Shown: positions 26,634 to 36,279, counted from the first letter of the stretch. The stretch: DNA of 44,367 nucleotides from Mycobacterium sp. shizuoka-1 (GCF_002723835.1 NZ_BEWG01000021.1:1-44367), one strand, 5' to 3'. A program made the numbers and translations. Notes: generated by a model not told the origin, from the sequence alone.

Positions 26634-28103
26634 CTACTTGGTCAGCGCGATGTACTTGGTGTCGAGGTACTCCTCGATGCCCTCGTAGCCGCCTTCCCGG
26701 CCGAACCCGGATTCCTTGACGCCGCCGAATGGGGCGGCCGGGTCGGAGATGACGCCCCGGTTCACGCCGACCATGCCCGACTCGATGGCCTCGGCCACCC
26801 GCAACGCCCGGTCCAGCGATTCGGTGTAGATGTAGGACGCCAGCCCGTATTCGGTGTTGTTGGCCGCGGCGATGCCGTCCTCCTCGGTGTCGAAGCCGAT
26901 GATCGGGGCGACCGGACCGAACACCTCCTCGGTGAGGATGCGGGCGTCCGGCGGGACGTCGGTCAGCACGGTGGCCGGGTAGAAGTTGCCGGGGCCGCCG
27001 GGGGCCTGGCCGCCGAGGGCCACCGTCGCGCCCTTGTTGACGGCGTCGTCGACCAGTTCCTGCACCTTGGCCAGTTGCTTGGTGTTGACCAGCGGGCCGA
27101 GCTTGGCCGCCGGGTCCAGTCCGTTGCCCAGGTTCACCTCGCCCATCCGCTTGACGAACTTGTCGGTGAATTCCTCGATCACGGCATTGGCGACGTGGAT
27201 GCGGTTGGCCGCGGTGCAGGCCTCGCCACCGTTGCGCATCTTGGCCAGCATCGCGCCCTCGACGGCGGCGTCGACGTCGGCGTCGTCGAAGACCACGAAC
27301 GGCGCGTTTCCGCCGAGTTCCATCGATGTGCGCAGCAGCTTGTCCGCGGACTGGGCAACCAGCGCCTTGCCGACGCCGGTGGAGCCGGTGAAGGTCAGCT
27401 TGCGCAGCCGGCCGTCGTCGATCAGGGCCTTGGTGACCTCACCGGGCCTGCTGGTGGGCAGCACCGACAGCACGCCCTTGGGCAGGCCCGCCTCGTCCAT
27501 CAGCTTGGCCAGCAGCAGCATGGTCAGCGGCGTCTCCTGGGCCGGCTTGACGATCATGGTGCAGCCCGCCGCGAACGCCGGCCCGATCTTGCGAGTCCCC
27601 ATGGCCAGCGGGAAGTTCCACGGGGTGATCGCGTAGCAGGGGCCGACGGGCTGCTTGGTGACGATGATGCGGCCGGTGCCTGCCGGGGACGGCACGTACC
27701 GTCCGCCGATGCGCACCGCCTCCTCGGCGAACCAGCGGAAGAACTCGGCGCCGTATTTGACCTCGCCCATGCTCTCGGCGACGACCTTGCCCATCTCCAG
27801 CGTCATCAGCGTGGCCAGGTCGTCGGCGCGGTCGATGATCGTCTCGAACACCGAGCGCAGGATCTCGCCGCGCTCCCGGGCCGGTGTGGCCGCCCACTGC
27901 GCCTGGACCGCGCAGGCGGCGTCCAGCGCCGCGACCGCGTCCGCGCCGCCGGCGTCGGCCACCGTGGTGATCACGGTGTCGTTGGCCGGGTCGTGGACCT
28001 CGAACGTCGACGAGCCGGGCCGCTCCTCACCGCCGATCCACAATCCGGTGGGGACCGAGGCCAACAGCCGTTCAATGTCTGGAGAGCTCATACCCTCCAT
28101 CAT
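26634..28103 (-). CDS. gabD: NAD(P)-dependent succinate-semialdehyde-type dehydrogenase
   Basis: About 489 residues of aldehyde dehydrogenase. [17 protein letters not shown], the cofactor loop FTGSTGVGK (238-246), the general base Glu262 in [12 protein letters not shown] and the nucleophile Cys296 in [11 protein letters not shown] are present. The GEACTAANR form and overall pattern match mycobacterial succinate-semialdehyde dehydrogenases, which make succinate. Three nearby ATGs (28103, 28100, 28091) are possible starts. AAGGGAG at 28107-28113 favours one of the first two. It is divergent from pgi with only 39 bp between. Confidence 0.85.
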   Translation of the reverse strand: MMEGMSSPDIERLLASVPTGLWIGGEERPGSSTFEVHDPANDTVITTVADAGGADAVAALDAACAVQAQWAATPARERGEILRSVFETIIDRADDLATLMTLEMGKVVAESMGEVKYGAEFFRWFAEEAVRIGGRYVPSPAGTGRIIVTKQPVGPCYAITPWNFPLAMGTRKIGPAFAAGCTMIVKPAQETPLTMLLLAKLMDEAGLPKGVLSVLPTSRPGEVTKALIDDGRLRKLTFTGSTGVGKALVAQSADKLLRTSMELGGNAPFVVFDDADVDAAVEGAMLAKMRNGGEACTAANRIHVANAVIEEFTDKFVKRMGEVNLGNGLDPAAKLGPLVNTKQLAKVQELVDDAVNKGATVALGGQAPGGPGNFYPATVLTDVPPDARILTEEVFGPVAPIIGFDTEEDGIAAANNTEYGLASYIYTESLDRALRVAEAIESGMVGVNRGVISDPAAPFGGVKESGFGREGGYEGIEEYLDTKYIALTK

Positions 28104-28142
28104 CTACTCCCTTGGACACTTCTCCGCACTAGGGTCGAAGGA

Positions 28143-29792
28143 ATGACTGGAGACATTTCCGCCACCCCCGAATGGAACGCGCTGCGTCGCCACCATGACC
28201 AGATCGCCGGGAAACACCTCCGCGAGCTCTTCGCCGACGATCCTGACCGCGGCCGCGAGCTCACGCTGCGCGTCGGTGACCTGTACATCGACTACAGCAA
28301 GCACCGCGTCACCCGGGAGACGCTGACGTTGCTGGTCGACCTCGCCCGCGCGGCGCACCTCGAAGCGCGCCGGGACGCGATGCTGGCCGGCGAGCACATC
28401 AACACCTCCGAGGACCGCGCGGTGCTGCACACCGCGCTGCGGCTGCCTCGCGACGCCAAGCTGGTCGTTGACGGTCAGAACGTGGTCGCCGACGTGCATG
28501 AGGTGCTGGACGCGATGGGGGACTTCACCGACCGGCTGCGCAACGGCGAGTGGACGGGCGCCACCGGTGAGCGGATCAAAACGGTGGTCAACATCGGCAT
28601 CGGCGGCTCGGACCTGGGCCCGGTGATGGTGTACCAGGCGCTACGGCACTACGCCGACGCCGGCATCTCGGCGCGGTTCGTCTCCAATGTCGACCCGGCC
28701 GACCTGGTCGCCAAGCTGGACGGACTCGATCCCGCCACAACGCTTTTCATCGTGGCCTCCAAGACGTTCTCGACGCTGGAGACGCTGACCAACGCCACCG
28801 CCGCACGGCGCTGGCTGACCGATGCGCTGGGGGACGCCGCGGTGTCCAAGCACTTCGTGGCGGTGTCGACGAACAAGAAGCTGGTCGACAGCTTCGGCAT
28901 CAACACCGCCAACATGTTCGGCTTCTGGGACTGGGTGGGCGGCCGGTACTCGGTGGACTCGGCGATCGGGCTGTCGGTGATGGCGGTGATCGGCCGCGAG
29001 GCGTTCGCCGACTTCCTGTCCGGATTCCACATCGTCGACCGGCACTTCGCCACCGCGCCGCTGGAGGCCAACGCGCCGGCCCTGCTGGGCCTGATCGGGC
29101 TGTGGTACTCCGGCTTCTTCGGTGCCGAGACGCGCGCGGTGCTGCCGTACTCCAACGACCTGGCGCGCTTCGCGGCGTATCTGCAGCAGCTGACCATGGA
29201 GTCCAACGGCAAGTCGGTGCAGGCTGACGGGTCGCCGGTGACCACCCCGACCGGTGAGATCTTCTGGGGCGAGCCGGGAACCAACGGCCAGCACGCGTTC
29301 TTTCAGCTGCTACACCAGGGCACCCGGCTGGTGCCCGCAGACTTCATCGGGTTCTCCGAGCCCACCGACGACCTGCCCACCGCCGACGGTCGGGGGAGCA
29401 TGCATGACCTGCTGATGAGCAACTTCTTCGCCCAGACCCAGGTGCTGGCGTTCGGCAAGACCGCCGCGGAGATCGCGGCCGAAGGAACACCCGAAAACGT
29501 CGTGCCGCACAAGGTGATGCCGGGCAACCGGCCCAGCACGTCGATCCTGGCCAACCGGCTGACCCCGTCGGTGGTGGGCCAGCTGATCGCGCTCTACGAA
29601 CATCAGGTCTTCACCGAGGGCGTGATCTGGGGTATCGACTCGTTCGACCAGTGGGGTGTCGAGCTGGGCAAGACCCAAGCCAAGGCGCTGCTCGGGGTGA
29701 TCACCGCCGACAGCTCGCCGCCGGCACAGACCGACAGCTCGACCGACGAGCTGGTGCGCCGCTACCGCGAGGAGCGCGGCCGGACTCGCTAG
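28143..29792 (+). CDS. pgi: Glucose-6-phosphate isomerase
   Basis: 549 residues, the normal length for bacterial Pgi. The enzyme interconverts glucose-6-phosphate and fructose-6-phosphate in glycolysis and gluconeogenesis. [19 protein letters not shown], the glutamate in [21 protein letters not shown] and the C-terminal signature [10 protein letters not shown] are all visible. The ATG at 28143 follows GAAGGA. The frame is open far upstream, but that part is antisense to the aldehyde dehydrogenase. In M. tuberculosis pgi (Rv0946c) lies next to the chorismate mutase locus. Here about 11.5 kb of accessory genes separate them. Confidence 0.97.
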   Translation: MTGDISATPEWNALRRHHDQIAGKHLRELFADDPDRGRELTLRVGDLYIDYSKHRVTRETLTLLVDLARAAHLEARRDAMLAGEHINTSEDRAVLHTALRLPRDAKLVVDGQNVVADVHEVLDAMGDFTDRLRNGEWTGATGERIKTVVNIGIGGSDLGPVMVYQALRHYADAGISARFVSNVDPADLVAKLDGLDPATTLFIVASKTFSTLETLTNATAARRWLTDALGDAAVSKHFVAVSTNKKLVDSFGINTANMFGFWDWVGGRYSVDSAIGLSVMAVIGREAFADFLSGFHIVDRHFATAPLEANAPALLGLIGLWYSGFFGAETRAVLPYSNDLARFAAYLQQLTMESNGKSVQADGSPVTTPTGEIFWGEPGTNGQHAFFQLLHQGTRLVPADFIGFSEPTDDLPTADGRGSMHDLLMSNFFAQTQVLAFGKTAAEIAAEGTPENVVPHKVMPGNRPSTSILANRLTPSVVGQLIALYEHQVFTEGVIWGIDSFDQWGVELGKTQAKALLGVITADSSPPAQTDSSTDELVRRYREERGRTR

Positions 29793-29845
29793 CGATTTCG
29801 GCGCGGAAACGTTCGCCCAGCGACGGTTTCCGCGCCGAAATCGCT
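29791..29845. terminator. Perfect 20-bp inverted repeat, bidirectional terminator
   Basis: Arms 29791-29810 and 29826-29845 are exact reverse complements around a 15-bp loop. One arm takes in the last two bases of the pgi stop and the other reaches the SDR stop, so it serves both convergent genes. There is no T-tract. It may be a Rho-independent actinobacterial terminator or an mRNA 3'-end stabiliser. Confidence 0.85.
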
Positions 29846-30594
29846 CAGGCGAACAGCTTGGCGAAGCGCGTCGGCACGATCTTCATCAGCGCGACCAACG
29901 GAATCCACGGCCAGGCCGGCACGATCGCACGACCGGATTCACGTTCGATCGCCGCGACGATCTGGCGCACCCCGGTGTCGGTGTCGACCATCAGCATGGT
30001 GGTGTTGGACTTCGCGGTCATCTCCGATTCGATGTAACCGGGTTCGATCACGGTGACTGTGATTGGGCCGGAAGCATATTCGGCCCGAAGTGACTGCCCC
30101 AGCGAGGTCAGCCCGGCCTTGCTCGCGGCGTAGGCCGCCTTGACCCCGGGAACGCCCTTGTTGCCCATCACGCTCGAGATCAGCACCAGATGCCCGGAAC
30201 CCGCCGCCCTGAACATCGCCAGGGCGGTCTCGATCTGCACCAGCGCGGCGACCAGATTGGTTTCGATGGTGGCCTTGTTGGCCCACAACTTGCCCGTACC
30301 GAGCACGGCGCCCTTGCCCAGACCGGCGTTGACGACCACCCGGTCGATGCCGCCGAGTTCGTCGGCGAGCGCGGCGAACACCGCGGGCACCTGGTCGTGG
30401 TCGTTGACGTCGAGGGCGGCGACGGCGATCGTGATGTTCGGGTGTGCCTGGCTCAGTTCGGCCTTCAGTTCCTCGAGGCGGTCGATCCGCCGCGCGCACA
30501 GCGCGAGGTCACGCCCCTTGGCGGCAAACGCGCGGGCCATGCCGGCGCCGAGCCCGGAACTGGCACCGGTGATGAGGATTCTCTGGCGGGTCAT
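29845..30594 (-). CDS. SDR-family NAD(P)-dependent oxidoreductase (Rv0945-like)
   Basis: 249 residues. Cofactor loop TGASSGLGAG (9-18), the basic ALCARRIDRLEEL after beta-2 (an NADP preference), NAG at 89-91, Ser141, Tyr155 and Lys159 (SSVMGN...AYAASKAG). A C-terminal hydrophobic stretch (PAWPWIPLVALMKIVP) suggests membrane association. The same order with pgi and fpg2 occurs in M. tuberculosis (Rv0944-Rv0946c). The substrate is unknown. Follows fpg2 by 28 bp, probably co-transcribed. Confidence 0.87.
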   Translation of the reverse strand: MTRQRILITGASSGLGAGMARAFAAKGRDLALCARRIDRLEELKAELSQAHPNITIAVAALDVNDHDQVPAVFAALADELGGIDRVVVNAGLGKGAVLGTGKLWANKATIETNLVAALVQIETALAMFRAAGSGHLVLISSVMGNKGVPGVKAAYAASKAGLTSLGQSLRAEYASGPITVTVIEPGYIESEMTAKSNTTMLMVDTDTGVRQIVAAIERESGRAIVPAWPWIPLVALMKIVPTRFAKLFA

Positions 30595-30622
30595 CCGGGC
30601 AGCTTAACGCCGGACCGGAGCG

Positions 30623-31486
30623 CTATTTCAGCAGCCGCGACATCCGCCGGTCGGCCAGCACTTTGCCGCCGGTCTGACAGGTCGGACAGTACTGAAACGA
30701 CTTGTCGGCGAACGACACCTCGCGCACGGTGTCCCCGCAGACCGGGCACGGTAAGCCGGTGCGAGCATGCACCCGCAGTCCAGATCGCTTCTCCCCCTTC
30801 AGGGTTGCCGCCTGCTGACCGACCGACCGTTGCACGGCGTCGGTCAGCACCGAGAGCATCGCGTCGTGCAATGCACCTCGCTGCCCAGCGGTGAGCTTGT
30901 TGGCCGTCGCGAACGGCGACAGCTTGGCGACGTGCAGGATCTCGTCGCTGTAGGCGTTTCCGATTCCGGCGATCACCTTCTGGTCGGTGATCACCGTCTT
31001 GATCCGGCCGCCGTGCGGCGCAAGGATTTCCGCCAGCTGCTCGGGACCGATCTCCAGCGCGTCGGGGCCCAGACCCGCGATGCCGGGGACCGTGGCCGGG
31101 TCGTCGACGATCCACACCGCAAGCCGTTTCTGGGTGCCGGCCTCGGTGAGATCGAATCCCGCGGCCACCCCCGGTGTTCCGAGGTGCACCCGCAGGCCGA
31201 TCGGGCCCTTGCCGGGTTTGAGCGGGGCCCCGGCGAGCTTGTCGCTCCATCTCAGCCAGCCCGCCCGCGACAGGTGGGTGATCAGGTACAGATCGCCGGC
31301 CTGCAGGCCCAGATATTTGCCCCAGCGCGCCGCGTCCGTGACGGTCCGGCCGTGCAGGGCCGTCGGCGGCGGGTCGAAGGTCTTGAGCACCGACAGTGCG
31401 CCGACGTCGACACGCCCGATCGTCGAGCCGACAGCATGCCGACGCAGGTGGTCGGCGAGGGCCTCGACTTCGGGGAGTTCGGGCAT
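30623..31486 (-). CDS. fpg2: Fpg/Nei-family DNA glycosylase, full length
   Basis: 287 residues with every functional part. The N-terminal MPELPE gives catalytic Pro2 and Glu3. A beta-clamp Lys in ARWGKYL follows, then the helix-two-turn-helix IAGIGNAYSDEILH (172-185) and a C-terminal zinc finger with Cys247, Cys250, Cys267 and Cys270 in CPVC...CPTC. It removes oxidised purines or pyrimidines and nicks the abasic site. The position beside the Rv0945-like SDR marks it as the Fpg2 locus. In M. tuberculosis Fpg2 (Rv0944) lacks the N-terminal catalytic domain, so this is the ancestral, probably active form. Confidence 0.88.
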   Translation of the reverse strand: MPELPEVEALADHLRRHAVGSTIGRVDVGALSVLKTFDPPPTALHGRTVTDAARWGKYLGLQAGDLYLITHLSRAGWLRWSDKLAGAPLKPGKGPIGLRVHLGTPGVAAGFDLTEAGTQKRLAVWIVDDPATVPGIAGLGPDALEIGPEQLAEILAPHGGRIKTVITDQKVIAGIGNAYSDEILHVAKLSPFATANKLTAGQRGALHDAMLSVLTDAVQRSVGQQAATLKGEKRSGLRVHARTGLPCPVCGDTVREVSFADKSFQYCPTCQTGGKVLADRRMSRLLK

Positions 31487-31504
31487 CTGTCCAGGCTAGC
31501 CGGG

Positions 31505-31897
31505 TCAGCGGTGGGCGGGGTCCTTGAACGGCAGCGAGAACAACCAGCCGACGATCGACAGCACGATCGCCGCCCAGATCGCGGTCCACCAGAACTGGTC
31601 GATCTGCAGGCCCCAGTGCGTGGTGTGCTCGGTGATCCAGGCGGTGATCCACAACATCAGCGCATTGATGACGATGTGGATCAGTCCGAGAGTCAGGATG
31701 TACAGCGGTATCGACAGGATCTGCACCAGCGGCTTGACGATCGCGTTGACCAGCCCGAAGATCACCGCGACCACCAGCACGATGCCGACCCGCTGCAGCG
31801 TGGTGTCGCCGCCGACGAAACCGATGCCGGGCACGATCAGCGTGACGACCCACAGCGCCAGTCCGGTGACTGCGGCGCGAAGGAGAAACGATCCCAT
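31505..31897 (-). CDS. Phage-holin-4_2/DUF360-family small membrane protein
   Basis: 130 residues, almost all hydrophobic, with four likely membrane helices: LLRAAVTGLALWVVTLIVPG, IVLVVAVIFGLVNAIVKPLV, ILTLGLIHIVINALMLWITA and WTAIWAAIVLSIVGWLFSL. The NAIVKPLVQILSIPLYILTLGL stretch (ends NAIVKPL and LTLGL) is typical of PF04020, a widespread bacterial family of unknown role despite the holin label. The ATG at 31897 follows AAGGAG. It lies 28 bp after cobF and 18 bp before fpg2, likely within one minus-strand transcript. Confidence 0.85.
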   Translation of the reverse strand: MGSFLLRAAVTGLALWVVTLIVPGIGFVGGDTTLQRVGIVLVVAVIFGLVNAIVKPLVQILSIPLYILTLGLIHIVINALMLWITAWITEHTTHWGLQIDQFWWTAIWAAIVLSIVGWLFSLPFKDPAHR

Positions 31898-31925
31898 GCC
31901 GCGATCTTCCCAGAAGCGCGGCCGG

Positions 31926-32660
31926 CTACGCCCGTAAGAGATAGATGTCCATGATCCAGCCGTGTTGCGCGCGGGCGTTGTCGCGCAGCGCCACGATGCG
32001 CTCCCCGACCTCACCGACCGTGCCCGACATCAGCAGCTCGTCGGGTGTGCCGAGGTAAGCGCCCCACCAGATGCGGGTGTGCGGCGGGCAACTCAGGAAG
32101 GAACAGTCCCCGTCGAGCATCACCACCGCCGAGCCGGTCACCCCGGTGCTGCGCAGCTGCCGTCCGGTGGTGATCAGCACGGGCTCACCGACGTCGTTGA
32201 GCGGGATGCGGTGCCGAGCGGTCAGCGCCTGCACGGCGGTGATGCCGGGGATGACGTCGTATTCGATGTCGACATGCCGGCGTACGTCGTCGAGTATGCG
32301 CAGGGCGCTGTCGTAGAGCGACGGGTCGCCCCAGGCCAGAAAGGACCCGACCCCGTCGGGCCCGAGTTCGGTGTCGATGGCCTGCGCCCACAGCCGGGCG
32401 CGGGCGCGGTGCCAGTCGGCGACAGCCTGGGTGTAGTCGCCGTCGGACGCGCGTTTCGGATCGGGCAGCTCGACGAAGCGGTAGCGCGGTTCCGGGATGA
32501 ACCGCGCGCAGATCTCCCGGCGCAGCGCGACGAGGTCGCTCTTGGCCTCGCCCTTGTCCATCGCGAAGAACACGTCGGTGTCGCGCAGCGCCCGGACCGC
32601 CTGCGCCGTCACATAGTCGGGATCGCCGGCACCGATGCCGATGACGTGGATGAAGCGCAT
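31926..32660 (-). CDS. cobF: Precorrin-6A synthase (deacetylating)
   Basis: 244-residue tetrapyrrole methylase. It starts MRFIHVIGIGAGDPDYVTAQAV and has SFLAWGDPSLYDS and DVIPGITAVQALTARHRIPL, all typical of CobF. CobF methylates C1 and removes the acetyl group to give precorrin-6A in the aerobic cobalamin pathway, using S-adenosylmethionine. No other cobalamin gene is in the window. It starts 10 bp after the MFS stop and shares the operon with the P1B-5 metal ATPase. The M. tuberculosis complex has lost cobF (RD9), so an intact copy argues for a different species. Confidence 0.92.
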   Translation of the reverse strand: MRFIHVIGIGAGDPDYVTAQAVRALRDTDVFFAMDKGEAKSDLVALRREICARFIPEPRYRFVELPDPKRASDGDYTQAVADWHRARARLWAQAIDTELGPDGVGSFLAWGDPSLYDSALRILDDVRRHVDIEYDVIPGITAVQALTARHRIPLNDVGEPVLITTGRQLRSTGVTGSAVVMLDGDCSFLSCPPHTRIWWGAYLGTPDELLMSGTVGEVGERIVALRDNARAQHGWIMDIYLLRA

Positions 32661-32670
32661 GCCGGTCAGC

Positions 32671-33837
32671 CTAACGATGGCGACGAAGCACCATCGGAGC
32701 CAGCAGCACCACCGCGAAGCAGCCGCCGACCACTCCGGAGACCAGCAGCGGCAGCCGGCCGTCGGCGCCCCACAGGAATCCGGCCCACAATCCGGCGGCC
32801 AGCACCGCGAAACCGCTGGCGCCCTGGAAGACTCCCTGTGCGCCGGCCTGCCGGTCAGCGCCGACCAACGTCGAGATCCATGCCTTGCCGACGCCGTCGG
32901 TGCAGGCCGTGAACATCCCGTATGCCGCGATCAGCAACCAGGCCGCGACCCGGTCGGTGGTCAACCCCAATCCGATGTAGCCGACGGCGAAGAAGACCAG
33001 CCCGAAGCCGAAGACGGCGGAGCGGGGCAGCCGGTCGGCCAGCACGCCGGCCGGGAAACTGCCCAGCGCGTACACCAGGTTGTAGCCGACGTAGGCGAGG
33101 ATCACCTCGGCGACACCGAAGCCGATCTCGTTGAGCCGCAACAGCAGTAGCGCATCGGGGAAGTTGACGGCACCGAAGGCCACCAGCAGCGCGGTCACCC
33201 GCCAATATCGCCGCGGCAGCTCACGCAGCCCGCGGAAGATCGGCTGCCCGGGGGTCCGGCGGGGACCCGTGCGGCGCGGGTCGCGCACCGCGGCGACCAG
33301 CAGCACCGAGAGCACCGCGGGGACGATCGCGATGTACAGCAGTGGCGGGATGCGGTGATCCAGCAGTTCGTAGCCGACCAGCCCGAGCAGCGGACCGACC
33401 ACGGCGCCCATGGTGTCCATCGCTCTGTGGAAGCCGAACACCCTGCCGCGCAAGGCCGGGTCGACGCCGTCGACCAGCAGCGCATCGCGCGGGGCACCTC
33501 GGATCCCCTTGCCGAGGCGGTCCACCACGCGGCCGGCCAGCACGCCGGGCCACGCGGCGGCGACGGCGATGATGACCTTACCCAGTGCGGCCATCCCGTA
33601 TCCCGTTGCGATCAAAGGGCGTTTGCTGAAACGGTCGCCTAATGGGCCGACCGCGATCTTGGTCAGCGATGCGGCACCCTCGGCCGCGCCTTCGATGGCC
33701 CCGACGACCGACGGCGGCGCGCCGAGCACGGCGGTGAGGTAGATGGGCAGCAGCGGGTAGAGCAGCTCACTGGCGGCATCCTGCAGAAACGACACCGCCG
33801 AGAGCACCCGCACGTTGCGGGTCAGCCACGCGCTCAC
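32671..33837 (-). CDS. MFS transporter
   Basis: 388 residues with about twelve hydrophobic helices. The loop motifs GDRFSKRPLI (motif A type) and VDRLGKGIRGAPRDALL are clear, the latter marking a subgroup of MFS carriers of mostly unknown substrate. The GTG at 33837 overlaps the ATPase stop (GTGA), so translation is coupled. A longer open frame back to 34404 is antisense-like low-complexity sequence inside the ATPase gene and is rejected. The operon suggests export or import linked to a metal or metal chelate. Confidence 0.85.
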   Translation of the reverse strand: MSAWLTRNVRVLSAVSFLQDAASELLYPLLPIYLTAVLGAPPSVVGAIEGAAEGAASLTKIAVGPLGDRFSKRPLIATGYGMAALGKVIIAVAAAWPGVLAGRVVDRLGKGIRGAPRDALLVDGVDPALRGRVFGFHRAMDTMGAVVGPLLGLVGYELLDHRIPPLLYIAIVPAVLSVLLVAAVRDPRRTGPRRTPGQPIFRGLRELPRRYWRVTALLVAFGAVNFPDALLLLRLNEIGFGVAEVILAYVGYNLVYALGSFPAGVLADRLPRSAVFGFGLVFFAVGYIGLGLTTDRVAAWLLIAAYGMFTACTDGVGKAWISTLVGADRQAGAQGVFQGASGFAVLAAGLWAGFLWGADGRLPLLVSGVVGGCFAVVLLAPMVLRRHR

Positions 33838-36179
33838 ACCTGATCCGGGTTCAGGAATGCGGGCGCGAGCACGAAGAAGTTCTCCTCTTCCTGCACGAAG
33901 TGCAGCCGCAGCAGCGCATACAGGCCGTAGAGGCACGCCATCAGGTCGTCGGCCTGGTCGTCGCGGATCGCGCCCGCCTCGTCGGCCAGCTCGCGGTGGG
34001 TGTGCAGACGCTGCGCCAGGCGATGGATTTCGGCGTGCATCCGGCTCATCGTCGCGGTGGCCTCGGTGCTGCCCAGCGGCCGGGCCAGTTCGGGATACAG
34101 GGCGCTGTCCTCGGCGTCCTCGTGCGGAAGCAGCGTGTCCTGCAGGAAGGAGTCGGCGGCGCGCAGCGACACCAGCGCGTCGGTCAGCTGCCCGGCGGCG
34201 ACCTGGTGGGCGGTGTCGCGCAGGATCGACAGGTCGTCGCGCATCTGGTCGTGTTCGGCGGAGAACCGCCGGACGAGTTCTTCGGCGTCGTGGCTCAGCG
34301 GTGGAAGCCCGGTGTGATCGCCGCGGACCGCCCGCAGCGCGTTGAGGATCACTGCGAGATCGATGCCTTCCTGCAGCAGCGCACCCCAGGCCGGCGGCAG
34401 CCATCCGACGGCGGCGAATCCCATGGCCACCAGCGACAGACTCATTCCCACCGCGGCGCTCTGCACCGCGATGCGCCGCGACCGGCGGGCGATCATCTTG
34501 GCGTCGGCGAGCCGGTCGAGCCGGTCGGAGGTGAGGACGATGTCGGCGGCCTCGGAGCTCGCCGTGGCGCCGCGGGCGCCCATCGCGATGCCGACGTCGG
34601 CGGCGGCCAGCGCGGGCGCATCGTTGACGCCGTCGCCGACCATGGCCGTCACCGCCCGCTCGCTCTCGGCGCGCACCCGCGCCACCTTGTTCGCCGGGGT
34701 CTGCTGTGCGGCGACCTCGTCGAGACCGAGCACGGTGCCCACCTGCTGTGCGGGGGCGGGCCGGTCGCCGGTGAGCATCACGAGCCGAGTCATCCCGGCG
34801 GCGCGGAGGCGTCGCAGGGTCCGCGGGGCGTCGGGTCGCAGCGGATCGGTGAGCAACAGGGCGCCGGCCAGCTCACCGTCGACGCTGACCCAGGCCACCA
34901 CCGCACCGTCCAACGACGCCCGGGACAGCACGGCCGCCGCCCACTCCGGCACGTCACCGTCGAGGCTGAGATTGCCGACGGTGACCCGTTTTCCGTCCAC
35001 CACCGCCGACACCCCGATGCCGGCCTCCTCGGTGACCGAGCCGGGCATGCTCAGGGTCACACCGTGCAGGCGGGCCTCGTCGACGATCGCGGCGGCAAGC
35101 ACGTGGGGCGAGAGTTGGTCGGCTGACGCGGCCAGCCGGAGCACCTCGTCGATCGTCCAGCCTGGGCCGACGACGATGTCCGTTCCGCGGGGTCGTCCCG
35201 ACGTCAGCGTTCCGGTCTTGTCCAGAACCAACGTGGTTGCCCGGCCGAGTGTTTCGAGGGCACCGCCACCCCGGACCAGCACCCCGATCCGCGACGCCCG
35301 GGACAGCCCGGACACGATCGCGACGGGCGCCGCCAGCAGCAACGGGCACGGTGTGGCCACCACCAGAACCGCGACCGCGCGATCAGGCGAACCGCTGAGG
35401 ATCCAGGCCAGGCCCGCCACGGTCAGCGCCACGGGCAAGAACCAGGCGGCGGCGCGATCGGCGATGCGCACCACCGGCGCCGACTCGGCCGCCGCCTGTC
35501 TGGCCAGCCGGACGATCCCGGCGTAGGTGCTGTCGGCCGCTGTCGCGGTGGCGCGCAACTCGAGCCCGCTGCCGGCGTTGACGCTGCCGCTGCGCACCGG
35601 TTCGCCGCGGTCGCACCGGACGGGCACCGATTCGCCGGTCAGCGCGGAGTCGTCGAGCACGGCGGAGTCCGTCAGCACCATGCCGTCGACCGGCAACACC
35701 TCGCCCGGTCCCACGACGACGACGTCGTCGACCACGACGGCGTCCAGGGCGACCACCTCGACGCCGTCCGGCGTCCGTCTGCGTGCGGTGCGCGGCACCC
35801 GGTCGAGCAGCGCCCGCAAATCCTTGGTGGCCCGTCGCTCGGCAGCGGCGTCGAGCGCCTGACCGGTGGCGAGCATGACCCCGATCAGCGCGCCCGCCAG
35901 GTATTCCCGCACGGCCAGCGCACCACCGAGCGACAACACGGCCAGCACGTCCACCCCCACGCGGCCGGCCCGGATGGCGCCGACGACCCACCACAACGCG
36001 GGCAGGATCGCAGCGACGGTCCCGGCGATCCAGCAGAGGTCGGCCATCTCGCGGGTGCCGAGCAGCCAGGCGACGCCGCCGGCGAGCAGTGCGACCAGGG
36101 TCACGGCGAGCAGCGCCCAGCGCACGAATCCCCCAGCGAGACCGGCATTCTTCGGCACTGGGTCGTCCATATCAGCCAT
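33834..36179 (-). CDS. P1B-5-type metal ATPase with C-terminal hemerythrin domain
   Basis: 781 residues from the ATG at 36179 (CGGAGAT before it; an ATG at 36218 is also in frame). There is no N-terminal metal-binding domain. The actuator motif TGES, the membrane metal site ATPCPLLLA (Cys278), the phosphorylated Asp320 in DKTGT, GDGVNDAPAL, and QEGIDLAVILNALR in the last helices fit the P1B-5 subgroup (Fe, Ni or Co efflux). Residues about 640-775 form a hemerythrin-like domain (HDQMRD from His643, LLPHEDAEDSALYPE, MHAEIHRL, LLRLHFVQEEE), which can hold a di-iron site and sense iron or oxygen. Confidence 0.9.
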   Translation of the reverse strand: MADMDDPVPKNAGLAGGFVRWALLAVTLVALLAGGVAWLLGTREMADLCWIAGTVAAILPALWWVVGAIRAGRVGVDVLAVLSLGGALAVREYLAGALIGVMLATGQALDAAAERRATKDLRALLDRVPRTARRRTPDGVEVVALDAVVVDDVVVVGPGEVLPVDGMVLTDSAVLDDSALTGESVPVRCDRGEPVRSGSVNAGSGLELRATATAADSTYAGIVRLARQAAAESAPVVRIADRAAAWFLPVALTVAGLAWILSGSPDRAVAVLVVATPCPLLLAAPVAIVSGLSRASRIGVLVRGGGALETLGRATTLVLDKTGTLTSGRPRGTDIVVGPGWTIDEVLRLAASADQLSPHVLAAAIVDEARLHGVTLSMPGSVTEEAGIGVSAVVDGKRVTVGNLSLDGDVPEWAAAVLSRASLDGAVVAWVSVDGELAGALLLTDPLRPDAPRTLRRLRAAGMTRLVMLTGDRPAPAQQVGTVLGLDEVAAQQTPANKVARVRAESERAVTAMVGDGVNDAPALAAADVGIAMGARGATASSEAADIVLTSDRLDRLADAKMIARRSRRIAVQSAAVGMSLSLVAMGFAAVGWLPPAWGALLQEGIDLAVILNALRAVRGDHTGLPPLSHDAEELVRRFSAEHDQMRDDLSILRDTAHQVAAGQLTDALVSLRAADSFLQDTLLPHEDAEDSALYPELARPLGSTEATATMSRMHAEIHRLAQRLHTHRELADEAGAIRDDQADDLMACLYGLYALLRLHFVQEEENFFVLAPAFLNPDQV

Positions 36180-36219
36180 GATCTCCGGTGTGTGACGGCT
36201 TGTGGCGCACTGCGGCAAC

Positions 36220-36238
36220 TACTACAGGGTATGTAGTA
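36220..36238. promoter_or_regulatory. BlaI/MecI-like operator in the ATPase/DUF2231 promoter
   Basis: TACTACA (36220-36226) and TGTAGTA (36232-36238) are perfect arms with a 5-bp spacer. TACA/TGTA arms are the hallmark of BlaI, MecI and CopY binding sites, although those usually have a shorter spacer. It lies between the divergent ATPase (start 36179) and DUF2231 (start 36280) genes. A BlaI-type gene is 1.4 kb away. Confidence 0.65.
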
Positions 36239-36279
36239 TTCGCGGCTGAGGCGCCGCCCACCCATCGGCAGGAGAAACA

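Noticed and set aside
27075..28142. Long upstream extension of pgi
   Set aside because: It runs antisense through the aldehyde dehydrogenase; Pgi similarity starts at the ATG at 28143, which has a ribosome site.
31505..31897. Prophage remnant (holin)
   Set aside because: The PF04020 holin label is historical; there are no other phage genes, integrase or attachment sites here.
33838..34404. N-terminal extension of the MFS gene into the ATPase gene
   Set aside because: Low-complexity Arg/Pro/Ala translation within the ATPase coding sequence; the GTG at 33837 with a GTGA overlap is the natural start.
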